DNA from: Dysgonomonas sp. UBA7710
Lineage (GTDB): Bacteria > Bacteroidota > Bacteroidia > Bacteroidales > Dysgonomonadaceae
Assembly (NCBI RefSeq): GCF_002482385.1
Contig: NZ_DLFW01000044.1
Coordinates: 62,001-126,000, forward strand
Reading direction: 5' to 3'
Length of the DNA: 64,000 nt
The number at the start of each line of letters is the position of its first letter. The stretch's first letter is position 1. The position numbers and the translations under genes are program-made. The notes beneath the pieces are model-generated. The model saw nothing but the letters and a program-made list of their open reading frames with translations, was not told the DNA's origin and did no database searches. This document shows, piece after piece, positions 26,523 to 36,480 of the stretch.

Positions 26523-29486
26523 ATGAAAAAATACGATAGTTGCAAGAAATTCGCTCATTTCCGCTTCGTAATAGCTTTGGCTTTATTGTTGCTTGCGCCT
26601 TTGATGGCTGCGGCTCAGTCGAGGACAATTACGGGAACGGTAGTAGACGAAACAAACGAGCCTGTTATTGGCGCTGTTGTGAAAGTTTCTGAAACCACAT
26701 TAGGTACTACCACCGATATAGATGGTAAGTACTCGATTGATCTGCCGGAAGGCCGGAACCAACTGGAATTCTCTTTTCTCGGCTATGAAACACAGATCAT
26801 AGTACTTACGGACAACCGGATTGTAAACATAAAGCTGGAACCGAAAGCGCAGCTTATGACCGAAGTCGTTGTAATAGGCTATGGTACCCAGCTGAAAAAA
26901 GACCTGACCGGAACAGTATCCAGCGTGAGCAGTAAAGACTTTAACCAGGGGCTTATCGGTTCTCCCGAACAGCTGATAAACGGAAAGGTAGCGGGAGTAC
27001 AGATTATGTCTAACAGCGGCTCGCCTACATCGGGAAGCACTATCCGTATCCGTGGGGGAGCTTCACTAAATGCGAGTAACGATCCGTTAATCGTTCTTGA
27101 CGGTGTACCTTTGGAAAGCGGAGGGATCAGCGGTAACAGTAGTAACTTTCTGAGCCTTATCAATCCGAATGATATAGAGAGTATGACGGTACTGAAGGAT
27201 GCTTCTTCCACGGCTATCTATGGTTCACGGGCTTCGAACGGGGTAATTATTATCACTACTAAAAAAGGAAGTTCCGACAAACTGAATATCAGTTTCAATA
27301 CGACATTCTCTCTACAGAATAAGACGAAAGTAGCAGAAACCCTTTCTGCACAGGAGTTCCGTGATTTAATAACAGGCAAAGGTAACGATCAGCAGAAGGC
27401 ATTATTAGGTGAATACAATACCAACTGGAATGATGAGATATATCAAACGGCAGTTGGCACGGATAATAATCTGAGCGTAGCGGGAAACTTTTCCAAAACT
27501 GTTCCGTTCAGGGTATCGGCAGGCTATTATAACCAGGAAGGTATTTTGAAAACTGATAATGCCAAACGCTATACCGGAAGCATCGTTGTAAGTCCTACAT
27601 TTTTCGACAACCACTTAAAATTTGACTTCAACCTGAAAGGCTCGATAAATAAAAACAGTTTTGCCAATACCGATGCTATCTGGAACGCGACAGTCTTTAA
27701 TCCTACACAGCCTGTTTATTCCGGTAATTCGGGTTTTGGAGGATATTACGAAAGCTTAGATAATGCAGGTGTTCCGGCAACGGGGGCGTTACTCAATCCT
27801 GTAGGACTATTGGAGCAGGAAGAACATAAGAGTACAGTGAAACGCAGTATCGGGAATATGGATGTGGATTATAAATTTCATTTCCTGCCTGAGCTGAAAG
27901 CACATCTGACATTAGGTTATGATTATGCTAAAGGTGAAGGCACGAACTATATTCCTGCAGAAGCAGCCAATGTATATAAGATTGGGGGTACAGATAATGA
28001 ATATTCAGAGGAAAAAACAAATAAGCTATTCACCAGTTATCTGAATTACTCGAAATTCTTTAAGAATATAAAGAATAATCTGGATGCTACTGCCGGTTAC
28101 GATTATCAGCACTGGAGAGCCAAAAGCCCGGTGTTTATAGATAAGAATATTGCAGGAGAGACGGTAAGTACCTCTCCGGCACAGGATCAGACCCACGTTT
28201 TATTATCGTTCTACGGGCGTGTGAATTATTCTTACGATTCCAGATATATGCTGACGGCAACTATTCGCCGCGACGGCTCATCCCGGTTCAATCCGGATAA
28301 CCGCTGGGGAACTTTCCCGTCGGTAGCATTGGCATGGAGAATATCGCAAGAGTCGTTCCTGAAGGATAATAATATAATCAGCGATTTGAAGCTTCGTTTA
28401 AGTTATGGGGTGACAGGTCAGCAGGACGGTATCGGAAACTACTCATTCCTGCCTATCTATACATTGAGTAACGAATATGCACAATACCGTTTCGGGGATA
28501 AATATTATTATCTCTATCGTCCTGCAACTTATATTTCGGATTTGAAATGGGAAACAACGGACTCTTATAATGCCGGTTTCGACTTCGGATTTCTCAATAA
28601 CCGCATCAATGGTACATTCGATTACTATAACCGCAAAACAAAGGATTTGCTGGCGACAGTATCAGTTCCGGCGGGTACAAACTTTGCTGAGAAAGCGACA
28701 ACCAATGTGGGAAATATAGAGAGTAACGGTCTTGAGTTCGCTATTAACGCGACACCTGTCGATACAAAAGATATAACATGGACACTCGGCTTTAATGCGA
28801 CATACCAGAAAGTAAAAATTACAAACCTGTCATTGGTTAAGAACGAAAATTCTCCGGGATCTTATACAGGCCCTGAAGTCGGTGGACAAGGTTTACAAAT
28901 TCTGACAGAAGGATATACCCCTTATATGTTCTATGTCTACAAACAGGTGTACGATGAGGCTGGTAAACCAATTGAAGGGATGTATGCCGACCTGAACGAT
29001 GATGGGATTATCAATGAAAAGGACCTGTACCGTTACCATTCACCGATGCCTGATTATCTGTTGGGATTCAATTCACAGTTCAGATATAAGAACTGGTCGC
29101 TGGGCTTTGCATTGAGGGCGAGTTTCGGGAACTATGTTTACAATAATATGGCGGCAAATGCAGGTGCGTGGGAAACAATGCAGTACATTCCATATGCAAT
29201 CAATAATATGTCGAGAGACTACCTGAGTACAGGATTCCAGTCTCGCCAGTTCCGTTCCGATTATTATGTGCAAAACGCATCATTCCTCAAAATGGATAAT
29301 ATATCAATCGGGTACAATGTAGGGAAAGTATTCAATGGCCCTAACCTCAGAGTGGGAGCATTGGTACAGAATGTATTTACTATAACTAAATACGATGGTG
29401 TAGACCCTGAAATAATGAATGGTTTCGACAGTTCGTTCTATCCTCGTCCGAGAATATTCTCTTTGAGCCTGAATCTTGATTTCTAA
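26523..29486 (+). CDS. SusC-like TonB-dependent outer-membrane transporter
   Basis: Outer-membrane importer of 987 residues for oligosaccharides, powered by TonB. The signal peptide (about 1-31) ends LMAAAQ. A carboxypeptidase-like regulatory domain (about 33-115, TITGTVVDETNEPVIGAVV) precedes the plug (about 120-235), and the rest forms the 22-stranded barrel. The segment VVIGYGTQ before the plug is the usual TonB-box region of SusC proteins. It starts 63 bases after the GH5-like gene and is followed after 21 bases by susD, so the two form one unit. By synteny the cargo is galacto-oligosaccharide from pectic galactan. Confidence 0.93.
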   Translation: MKKYDSCKKFAHFRFVIALALLLLAPLMAAAQSRTITGTVVDETNEPVIGAVVKVSETTLGTTTDIDGKYSIDLPEGRNQLEFSFLGYETQIIVLTDNRIVNIKLEPKAQLMTEVVVIGYGTQLKKDLTGTVSSVSSKDFNQGLIGSPEQLINGKVAGVQIMSNSGSPTSGSTIRIRGGASLNASNDPLIVLDGVPLESGGISGNSSNFLSLINPNDIESMTVLKDASSTAIYGSRASNGVIIITTKKGSSDKLNISFNTTFSLQNKTKVAETLSAQEFRDLITGKGNDQQKALLGEYNTNWNDEIYQTAVGTDNNLSVAGNFSKTVPFRVSAGYYNQEGILKTDNAKRYTGSIVVSPTFFDNHLKFDFNLKGSINKNSFANTDAIWNATVFNPTQPVYSGNSGFGGYYESLDNAGVPATGALLNPVGLLEQEEHKSTVKRSIGNMDVDYKFHFLPELKAHLTLGYDYAKGEGTNYIPAEAANVYKIGGTDNEYSEEKTNKLFTSYLNYSKFFKNIKNNLDATAGYDYQHWRAKSPVFIDKNIAGETVSTSPAQDQTHVLLSFYGRVNYSYDSRYMLTATIRRDGSSRFNPDNRWGTFPSVALAWRISQESFLKDNNIISDLKLRLSYGVTGQQDGIGNYSFLPIYTLSNEYAQYRFGDKYYYLYRPATYISDLKWETTDSYNAGFDFGFLNNRINGTFDYYNRKTKDLLATVSVPAGTNFAEKATTNVGNIESNGLEFAINATPVDTKDITWTLGFNATYQKVKITNLSLVKNENSPGSYTGPEVGGQGLQILTEGYTPYMFYVYKQVYDEAGKPIEGMYADLNDDGIINEKDLYRYHSPMPDYLLGFNSQFRYKNWSLGFALRASFGNYVYNNMAANAGAWETMQYIPYAINNMSRDYLSTGFQSRQFRSDYYVQNASFLKMDNISIGYNVGKVFNGPNLRVGALVQNVFTITKYDGVDPEIMNGFDSSFYPRPRIFSLSLNLDF

Positions 29487-29507
29487 TACATTATAAAATC
29501 TACGAAA

Positions 29508-31094
29508 ATGAAAAAGATAAAATATATATACATTCTTTTGGTGTCGATGACCTTAGGTCTGTTCACATCATGTCTGGGCGACCTCGACCAGATACCCAAA
29601 ATAGAAGCTACACCCGAAACGGTTTACAATACACCTGAAGGCTACAAATCCGTTTTGGCAAAACTATATGCGTCCCTTGCTATTGCCGGACAGGAAAAAG
29701 GGGACGGAAACACCGACCTCGGAGGTAAAACATATTGGGGCTACCTGCGTATTTTCTACAATTTGCAGGAACTGCCTACCGATGAGGCTATTTACACATG
29801 GGGTGGGGGTGACGCCTTGAACGGTATCCAGTTTATGACATGGAACTCTTCAGACGAATGGGCTTCGGCGATGTATTACCGTATCTATTATACAGTGGCT
29901 ATCTGTAATGAATTTTTACGCAATGCGACCGATGATAAACTATCCGGTTTTAACGACAGCGACAGGGAACAGATAAAGGTTTACCGTAGCGAAGCCCGTT
30001 TCCTGAGAGCTTTGGTTTATTTTCACGCTCTGGATTTTTACGGGAATGTACCTTTTGTAACCGAGGCGGACCCTGTGGGGGCATTCTTCCCTCCGCGTAT
30101 TACACGGGCAGACCTGTTCAATTATGTGGAGTCGGAGTTGAAAGGTATCGAAGAGGAATTACCTCTGCCTTTGCAGAACGAATACGGACGGGTAAGCCGT
30201 GCGGCAGCCTGGTCGTTATTAGCAAAACTGTATCTGAATGCTAAAGTATATACAGGTACGGAAAAGAATACGGAATGTATTACTTACAGCAAAAAAGTAA
30301 TAGATGGAGGCTATGCTTTGGAAAATACATATGCCAATCTGTTCAATGCCGATAACGATTTACGGACAAACGAAATTATCTTCCCTATAGAAGCTGACGG
30401 ACAACATACCACTACATGGGGTGGCAGTACGTATCTGGTTTGCGGGCCTATAGTAGGTTCTATGGTCGCTACCGATTACGGTGTGCAATCCGGTTGGGGT
30501 AGTATCCGCACCAGAAAGGAATTTGTAAAACTATTCAGTGATATTACAGGAGCGACAGATAAGCGTGCAGCTTTTTATACGGACGGTCAGACTCTTGATA
30601 TAGAAGACCCTACTATCAGCACTCAAGGCTATTCTATTGTGAAATACATTAATAAGACATCTACCGGGCAAAATGGCTCTAATTTCGCAGAAGGATTGGT
30701 AGATACCGATTTCCCGATGATACGGCTTGCCGATGTATATCTGATGTATGCTGAAGCCGTAGTAAGAGGTGGTACGGGTGGAAGTAAGAGCCTTGCAACT
30801 GATTACATAAATCTGATACGTAAAAGAGCTTATGGTAATGAGGCAGGAAAGGTTAGCGAAGATGATTTGACTCTTGATTTTATTCTGGCTGAAAGAGGAC
30901 GTGAACTTTATTGGGAAGGCACCCGCCGTACCGATCTTATCCGTTTCGGAAAATTCACAGGCTCGTCTTATGTATGGCAATGGAAAGGTGGAACAATGGA
31001 TGGTACGGGGACAGACAATAAATTCAATTTGTATCCGCTTCCGCCGGCCGATCTGGCAGCTAATCCTAATCTGAAACAAAACGAGGGGTATTAA
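29508..31094 (+). CDS. SusD-like surface glycan-binding lipoprotein
   Basis: Lipoprotein of 528 residues that forms the lid over the SusC transporter. The type II signal peptide ends at Cys22 (GLFTSC). The chain contains the SusD helical TPR-like regions, including VYRSEARFLRALVYFHALDFYGNVPFV and the C-terminal block AERGRELYWEGTRRTDLIRFGKF. Aromatic residues in the central part would contact sugar rings. It follows susC after 21 bases and precedes the surface glycan-binding protein gene by 20 bases, in one operon. Confidence 0.93.
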   Translation: MKKIKYIYILLVSMTLGLFTSCLGDLDQIPKIEATPETVYNTPEGYKSVLAKLYASLAIAGQEKGDGNTDLGGKTYWGYLRIFYNLQELPTDEAIYTWGGGDALNGIQFMTWNSSDEWASAMYYRIYYTVAICNEFLRNATDDKLSGFNDSDREQIKVYRSEARFLRALVYFHALDFYGNVPFVTEADPVGAFFPPRITRADLFNYVESELKGIEEELPLPLQNEYGRVSRAAAWSLLAKLYLNAKVYTGTEKNTECITYSKKVIDGGYALENTYANLFNADNDLRTNEIIFPIEADGQHTTTWGGSTYLVCGPIVGSMVATDYGVQSGWGSIRTRKEFVKLFSDITGATDKRAAFYTDGQTLDIEDPTISTQGYSIVKYINKTSTGQNGSNFAEGLVDTDFPMIRLADVYLMYAEAVVRGGTGGSKSLATDYINLIRKRAYGNEAGKVSEDDLTLDFILAERGRELYWEGTRRTDLIRFGKFTGSSYVWQWKGGTMDGTGTDNKFNLYPLPPADLAANPNLKQNEGY

Positions 31095-31114
31095 TCTTTA
31101 AGATATAGAATAGT

Positions 31115-32164
31115 ATGAAAACAATAAATAAATATATATTCCTGTTCTTTCTTTCTGTACTGGCCGTGTCATGTAACAGTGACGGGGATGAAGTGGTGCT
31201 TTCGGGCTTTCAGGAAGGAGAATTGAAAGCGACGGCATCGGAAGTCGTATTGACGAATGATAATAGCGGGAAACTGGTTTTATCCTTTATGTGGAATGCA
31301 GGAGAACTGGCGAATACATATTCTCAAAAATATGGGCTTCCTGCCGATGCATTGAAGACAACGCTCCAGTTCGATATACAAAGTTCATTTACCAGTGCAA
31401 AAGATGTAGTGGAAACAGCCAGTGCGAAATCCTATACAGGCAAGGCTTTGAATTCACTGGCTCTGAGTATGGGGCTGGAAATCGGGCAGCCTGCAAAACT
31501 CTATGTTCGCCTTAAATCTACTATTGCGGCTAATGTAGACCCTCTATACAGTAATGTTGTGGAAGTAACCGTTACCCCATACGAAGAAATAGCATTCTTA
31601 TATATGCCGGGCGACCTGAGCGGCGGATGGGATAAATACACAACACGCTTATGTTCACGCAGTGGAAATGGCGAATATGAAGGGTTTGTAAATGCACAGC
31701 AATGGAATAACTTTAAGTTTACGACTGAAATGAGCAGTACTTCGGGCATAACTTATGGTTCTAATCCGAATGATTTATATACGTTGGATGATAGCAGTGC
31801 CCAGTGGAATATCTGGTTTGAAGAGGGTGGATATTTCCTTCTGAAAGCGAATACCAATACAATGAAATGGAGTAAGACGAAGATTTCGGCATTTGCCGTT
31901 ACCGGAGAGTTCAATGCATGGAGCCTGACTACCGATGTGATGACTTACGATGCTGTCAATCAGGTATGGAAAGTAACTTGTAATATCTCGAATACCTTAT
32001 ATGGCATCCAGATAATTGCCAACAACGATTGGAATTCTAAATACGGAGGCATTAACGGAGAGATTACTTTGGGCGGAGCGAATATAGAAATAGCCACACC
32101 GGGTACTTATACCATTACAATGAATCTGAGCAATCCGGAGAAGTACACTTATACAATCGAATGA
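31115..32164 (+). CDS. SusE/SusF-like surface glycan-binding lipoprotein
   Basis: Lipoprotein of 349 residues with lipobox LAVSCNSDGDE (Cys20). The N-terminal third resembles the SusE immunoglobulin-like domain, with KLVLSFMWNAGE. Two carbohydrate-binding-like modules follow, at about 165-255 (YMPGDLSGGWDKYTTRL) and 258-349 (FAVTGEFNAWSLTTDVMTYD), which resemble the SusF/SusE starch-binding modules. Tryptophans in each module are candidate sugar contacts. The position after susD is the standard place for a surface glycan-binding protein. Confidence 0.85.
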   Translation: MKTINKYIFLFFLSVLAVSCNSDGDEVVLSGFQEGELKATASEVVLTNDNSGKLVLSFMWNAGELANTYSQKYGLPADALKTTLQFDIQSSFTSAKDVVETASAKSYTGKALNSLALSMGLEIGQPAKLYVRLKSTIAANVDPLYSNVVEVTVTPYEEIAFLYMPGDLSGGWDKYTTRLCSRSGNGEYEGFVNAQQWNNFKFTTEMSSTSGITYGSNPNDLYTLDDSSAQWNIWFEEGGYFLLKANTNTMKWSKTKISAFAVTGEFNAWSLTTDVMTYDAVNQVWKVTCNISNTLYGIQIIANNDWNSKYGGINGEITLGGANIEIATPGTYTITMNLSNPEKYTYTIE

Positions 32165-32184
32165 TTATAACTTTTATTTGTCAG

Positions 32185-32209
32185 AATAATAAACAGGTCT
32201 GCGACCCCT
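32185..32209. repeat. AGGTCTGCGACC palindrome, copy 2
   Basis: AATAATAAACAGGTCTGCGA followed by CCCCT. It differs from the copy at 19564-19588 at two positions and lies in the 60-base spacer between the SusE/F-like and GH53 genes, inside the operon. Confidence 0.75.
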
Positions 32210-32224
32210 AAAACAAAAATATCT

Positions 32225-33265
32225 ATGAAATTATATATAAAGCATTTGATTATAGCACTTTCATTTATTGTTTTCCTCGGATTTATTTCCTGTAGCGACG
32301 ATGATGATAATGGAGCAACCAGTCCTGACCTATCAACCGGAACTTTTGCCAAAGGGGCCGATGTGAGTTGGATAACCCAGATGGAAGCATCGGGAAAGAA
32401 ATTCTACAATGCAGCAGGGGCTGAAATGGAAGGCATAAGGCTATTGAGAAGCCTTGGGATGAACTCTGTCCGCCTGCGTGTATGGGTCAACCCTGTAGAC
32501 GGATGGTGTAATACCGAAGATTTATTGGTAAAAGCATACAGGGCTAAAAATCTGGGGATGCGTATTATGGTGGATTTCCATTACAGCGATAGCTGGGCAG
32601 ACCCATCGAAACAAGCGAAGCCGGCTGCATGGACTGACCTGAGTTTTACAGAACTGAAAAGTGCCGTAGCGAATCATACGACAGAAGTGCTGAACGTATT
32701 GAAAACAAATGGTATCACTCCGGAATGGGTACAGGTGGGTAATGAAACTGGTAATGGCATGCTATGGGATGATGGAAAAGCAGAGGACTATATGAAAAAC
32801 TATGCCGGGCTTAATAATGCAGGCTATGATGCGGTCAAAGCTGTTTTTCCGGATGCGAAAGTGATTGTTCACCTGCAAAACGGTCAGGATAACGGATTGT
32901 TCCGTTGGCTATTCGACGGGCTGAAAAGTAACAATGGAAAATGGGATGTAATAGGCATGTCCTTATATCCGTCTGCCGATGATTGGAAAGCCATGAATAA
33001 CGATTGCCTTTCCAATATGAAAGATATGATAGAACGTTACGGGTCGGATATAATGATTTGTGAAGTAGGGATGAGTTGGGATGAAGCGGAAACATCAAAA
33101 GCGTTTCTGACCGATTTGATAGAAAAAACAAAATCATTACCAAACGGCAGAGGTTTAGGTGTATTCTATTGGGAACCGCAGGCATATGGTAGCTGGAATG
33201 CATATACACTCGGTGCTTTTGACGATTCGGGAAAGCCTACGGTTGCTTTGGATGCATTCAGATAA
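32225..33265 (+). CDS. GH53 arabinogalactan endo-beta-1,4-galactanase, lipoprotein
   Basis: Endo-galactanase of 346 residues that cuts beta-1,4-galactan side chains of pectin. The signal ends in lipobox GFISC (Cys23) followed by SDDDDNG, an acidic stretch that marks surface export of Bacteroidetes lipoproteins, so it probably acts on the cell surface. The single GH53 domain includes FAKGADVSWI, RLRVWVNP, FHYSDSWADP, the acid/base Glu174 in QVGNETGNGM and the nucleophile Glu280 in MICEVGMSW. Length is normal. It precedes the GH2 gene across a 374-base repeat-filled gap, so the latter may be expressed separately. Confidence 0.95.
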   Translation: MKLYIKHLIIALSFIVFLGFISCSDDDDNGATSPDLSTGTFAKGADVSWITQMEASGKKFYNAAGAEMEGIRLLRSLGMNSVRLRVWVNPVDGWCNTEDLLVKAYRAKNLGMRIMVDFHYSDSWADPSKQAKPAAWTDLSFTELKSAVANHTTEVLNVLKTNGITPEWVQVGNETGNGMLWDDGKAEDYMKNYAGLNNAGYDAVKAVFPDAKVIVHLQNGQDNGLFRWLFDGLKSNNGKWDVIGMSLYPSADDWKAMNNDCLSNMKDMIERYGSDIMICEVGMSWDEAETSKAFLTDLIEKTKSLPNGRGLGVFYWEPQAYGSWNAYTLGAFDDSGKPTVALDAFR

Positions 33266-33639
33266 TATTTATCTATACTATAAGCTGGTAGCTTTTAGCT
33301 ATCAGCTTATAGCTCTTTGAAAATGTGAACGAGCCCCCTCAATCCCCCAAGGGGGACTTACAAAGAGAATAAAAAGCAAGAAATTGAAAATGAGAATAGG
33401 AATGAGGGAGGACAAAAAAGTAACAGGAGAGAAATATGTAAAAGGTGTTACAATTGTTACCTTTTAACAAGTAGTAAGTTTTAAGTAATAAGTAGTGAGT
33501 AAATAGGTACAAGTAGACAAGGTACGAGATACAAGCTGCTGACTGTTTACTGCTAACTGTAAATAGTGTTACCTTTGTTACTTTTTGAATAATATAAACT
33601 CATTGTTAACTGTTGATTGTTAACTGAAAGAATCTTATA
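33266..33639. repeat. Repeat-filled gap between the GH53 and GH2 genes
   Basis: This gap of 374 bases is a mosaic of small repeats. It holds AGCT words at exact 7-bp spacing (33283 to 33314), a C-run/G-run palindrome (about 33331-33358), two copies of the GTTAC motif (33445 and 33566-33589), and heptamer tracts at 33469-33503 (AAGTAGT type), 33538-33558 (GCTAACT type) and 33605-33625 (GTTAACT type). No gene is seen. Confidence 0.8.
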
Positions 33640-36099
33640 ATGAAAAGAAAATTTATAACTTTTATTTTAGCTATACTGTTTTGTTGCAATGCCACCATGC
33701 AGTCGCAGACAAAAAGAGTAGAGTTTTTACTGGAAAAAAACTGGAAATTCAGCAGAGGCGATTATCCCGATGCTGCCGGGACAGGCTTTGATGATAAAAG
33801 CTGGGAGTCAGTAACTGTTCCTCACGATTGGGCTATATCCGGGCCATTCGACCGCAAGCACGATTTGCAGGAAGTGGCAGTTATCCAGAACGGAGAAAAA
33901 GTAGCAACTGTAAAGACCGGACGTACAGGAGGATTACCCTATGTAGGTATCGGTTGGTACAGAAATACGTTTAATGTAAGTGATTTCGGAAAAGGGAAAA
34001 AACGTGTCACCCTTCTTTTCGACGGAGCTATGAGTGAAGCCCGTATATATGTAAACGGGAAAGAAGCCTGTTTCTGGCCTTTCGGTTACAATTCTTTTCA
34101 TTGCGATGTAACGGATCTGCTGAATGCTGACGGTGAGAACAATACCCTTGCAGTGCGCCTCGAAAACAAACCGCAGTCGTCACGTTGGTATCCGGGCGCA
34201 GGCCTTTACCGTAATGTACATGTAGTTGTGACGGAAGAAATACATGTACCCGTCTGGGGTACCTATATTACCACGCCTTTTGTCTCGGAAGAATATGCTT
34301 CGGTGAAGCTGAAAACCGAAATCAGTAATTCGGATAATGCGGATGTACGGATAGTTACCGAGATAAAAGATGCATCGGGGAATGTCGTTGCCAAAAAAGA
34401 TAATACCCTCAGGATAAATCACGGTCAGCCTTTCGAGCAGAATTTCAGTGTAGATAAGCCACAACTGTGGTCACCCGAAACTCCGTATTTATATAATGCA
34501 GTATCGAAAGTATATATAAAAGATGCTCAGGTTGACGAATATACCACACGTTTCGGTATAAGGGATATAAAATTGATTGCAGATAAAGGCTTTTTTCTGA
34601 ATGGTAAAAGGCGTAAGTTTCAAGGGGTTTGTAACCATCACGATCTGGGCCCTCTGGGAGCAGCTATTAATGTGGCGGCATTGCGCCGTCAACTGACTAT
34701 GCTGAAAGATATGGGGTGTGATGCTATACGTACCGCGCATAATATGCCTGCGCCGGAACTGGTTGCCTTATGTGACGAAATGGGCTTTATGATGATGATA
34801 GAACCATTCGACGAATGGGATATCGCTAAGTGCCTGAACGGTTATCACCGTTTCTTTAATGAATGGGCGGAAAAAGACTTGGTAAATATGCTACATAACT
34901 ACCGAAACAATGCCAGTGTGGTGATGTGGAGTATTGGCAATGAAGTACCGACACAGTGCAGCGATCAGGGATATAAAGTGGCTTCTTTCCTGCAGGATAT
35001 CTGCCATCGCGAAGATCCTACCCGCCCTGTTACCTGTGGTATGGATCAGGTTACTTGTGTGCTGAATAACGGCTTTGCCGCGATGATAGATGTTCCCGGT
35101 TTCAATTACCGGACTCATCGTTATCAGGAAGCTTACGAAAAACTGCCTCAGAATCTGGTACTGGGTTCTGAAACAGCCTCTACGGTAAGTTCGCGGGGAG
35201 TATATAAATTCCCTGTGGAGAAGAAAGCCGATGCTAAATATGATGACCATCAGTCTTCTTCCTACGATTTGGAATATTGCTCATGGGCAAATCTGCCGGA
35301 TGATGATTTCGCATTGGCAGATGACTATGAATGGACTATGGGCCAATTTGTCTGGACGGGATTCGATTATCTGGGCGAACCTTCTCCCTATGATACGGAT
35401 GCATGGCCGAATCATAGCTCTATGTTCGGTATTATAGATCTGGCAAGTATTCCTAAGGACAGGTATTACCTGTATCGTAGCCTGTGGAATAAGAATGAGA
35501 GTACGTTGCATATTCTGCCTCACTGGAACTGGAAGGGGCGCGAGGGAGAGAAAACACCTGTATTCGTTTATACCAGCTATCCGTCTGCCGAACTTTTTAT
35601 CAATGGTAAAAGCTACGGAAAACAGAGTAAAAACAATACTACATTGCAGAACCGCTACCGCCTGATGTGGATGGATGCCATATACGAACCGGGCGAAGTG
35701 AAAGTCGTTGCATATGATGCGCAGGGTAGAGTTGCAGAAGAGAAGATTGTGCGTACGGCGGGTAAGCCGCATCATATAGAACTTGTAGCCGACAGGATGC
35801 AGTTAGCTGCCGATGGTAAGGATTTGGCTTATATAAATGTAAGAGTAGTGGATAAAGATGGAAATCTGTGCCCTGATGACCAGCGTCAGATAATCTTCTC
35901 CGTAACAGGGGATGGTAGCTATAAAGCATCGGCGAATGGCGACCCTACCTCTCTCGAACTCTTTCATCTGCCCAGGATGCAGGTGTTTAACGGGCAACTG
36001 ACCTCGATAGTACAATCGGGTGAAAAAGACGGAAAACTGATTTTTGAAGCAAAAGCGAAAGGTTTACAGACGGGAAGGATAGAAGTTATAATAAAATGA
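33640..36099 (+). CDS. GH2 beta-galactosidase
   Basis: Exo-acting beta-galactosidase of 819 residues that releases galactose from the oligosaccharides made by the GH53 enzyme. A signal peptide (about 1-22) exports it, most likely to the periplasm. The sugar-binding domain (about 30-200), immunoglobulin-like domain (about 205-310) and (beta/alpha)8 barrel (about 315-610) are in GH2 order. The acid/base Glu435 is in MWSIGNEVP and the nucleophile Glu511 in LVLGSETAS. A C-terminal Ig-like region (about 700-819) contains the VVDKDGNLCPD motif common in Bacteroides GH2 enzymes. It is the last gene of the galactan locus. Confidence 0.93.
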   Translation: MKRKFITFILAILFCCNATMQSQTKRVEFLLEKNWKFSRGDYPDAAGTGFDDKSWESVTVPHDWAISGPFDRKHDLQEVAVIQNGEKVATVKTGRTGGLPYVGIGWYRNTFNVSDFGKGKKRVTLLFDGAMSEARIYVNGKEACFWPFGYNSFHCDVTDLLNADGENNTLAVRLENKPQSSRWYPGAGLYRNVHVVVTEEIHVPVWGTYITTPFVSEEYASVKLKTEISNSDNADVRIVTEIKDASGNVVAKKDNTLRINHGQPFEQNFSVDKPQLWSPETPYLYNAVSKVYIKDAQVDEYTTRFGIRDIKLIADKGFFLNGKRRKFQGVCNHHDLGPLGAAINVAALRRQLTMLKDMGCDAIRTAHNMPAPELVALCDEMGFMMMIEPFDEWDIAKCLNGYHRFFNEWAEKDLVNMLHNYRNNASVVMWSIGNEVPTQCSDQGYKVASFLQDICHREDPTRPVTCGMDQVTCVLNNGFAAMIDVPGFNYRTHRYQEAYEKLPQNLVLGSETASTVSSRGVYKFPVEKKADAKYDDHQSSSYDLEYCSWANLPDDDFALADDYEWTMGQFVWTGFDYLGEPSPYDTDAWPNHSSMFGIIDLASIPKDRYYLYRSLWNKNESTLHILPHWNWKGREGEKTPVFVYTSYPSAELFINGKSYGKQSKNNTTLQNRYRLMWMDAIYEPGEVKVVAYDAQGRVAEEKIVRTAGKPHHIELVADRMQLAADGKDLAYINVRVVDKDGNLCPDDQRQIIFSVTGDGSYKASANGDPTSLELFHLPRMQVFNGQLTSIVQSGEKDGKLIFEAKAKGLQTGRIEVIIK

Positions 36100-36102
36100 A
36101 TT

Positions 36103-36137
36103 AGTTGACAGTTGAAAATTGAGAGTTGAAAATTTTT
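36103..36137. repeat. Heptamer tract after the GH2 gene
   Basis: Five 7-bp units (AGTTGAC, AGTTGAA, AATTGAG and variants) start three bases after the GH2 stop codon at 36099. Confidence 0.8.
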
Positions 36138-36139
36138 AA

Positions 36140-36335
36140 GGGCTTTGCATTACTAGTGCGTCAGCATCTGCGCATTAGTTCCGCAGGCGGGGTACCCAAT
36201 CCGGTAAAGATGGCATAGAATCAAATGGGGCGATAGCCCATTTATTTGATTCAGCCATCGAGGCGGTTTTGGGTCGCCGAGGAATGAAGCGCTAGCCTTT
36301 TGATTCGTTTTGGGCAATGCCAAAATGAACATAAA
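36140..36335. other. Multi-hairpin structured intergenic element
   Basis: About 195 bases with nested pairing and no convincing gene. GATGGC (36209-36214) pairs with GCCATC (36254-36259), GAATCAAAT (36218-36226) with ATTTGATTC (36244-36252), and GGGC with GCCC inside. A GGCG/CGCC stem at about 36262-36278 and TTTTGGGCAATGCCAAAA (about 36308-36325) follow. This region and the tract before it fill the 381-base gap before the LytTR gene. It could be a structured RNA or a non-autonomous element. An 80-codon frame on the minus strand crosses it but looks incidental. Confidence 0.5.
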
Positions 36336-36480
36336 TAAATCTTTAATAGAGATGATCGGTTCTCTTTCGTTCTTTGACATACATATTTCGTACAACAGAC
36401 AAGCTATTTAGTACATAAAATGCCTTTAGATAGCGGATTATATCAGGAATAACCTATTTTTGTATTAAATTAATGAGGTA

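Noticed and set aside
36153..36395. 80-residue minus-strand frame in the gap before the LytTR gene
   Set aside because: It crosses a region of nested hairpins and has no start context or family; the structure explains the sequence better.
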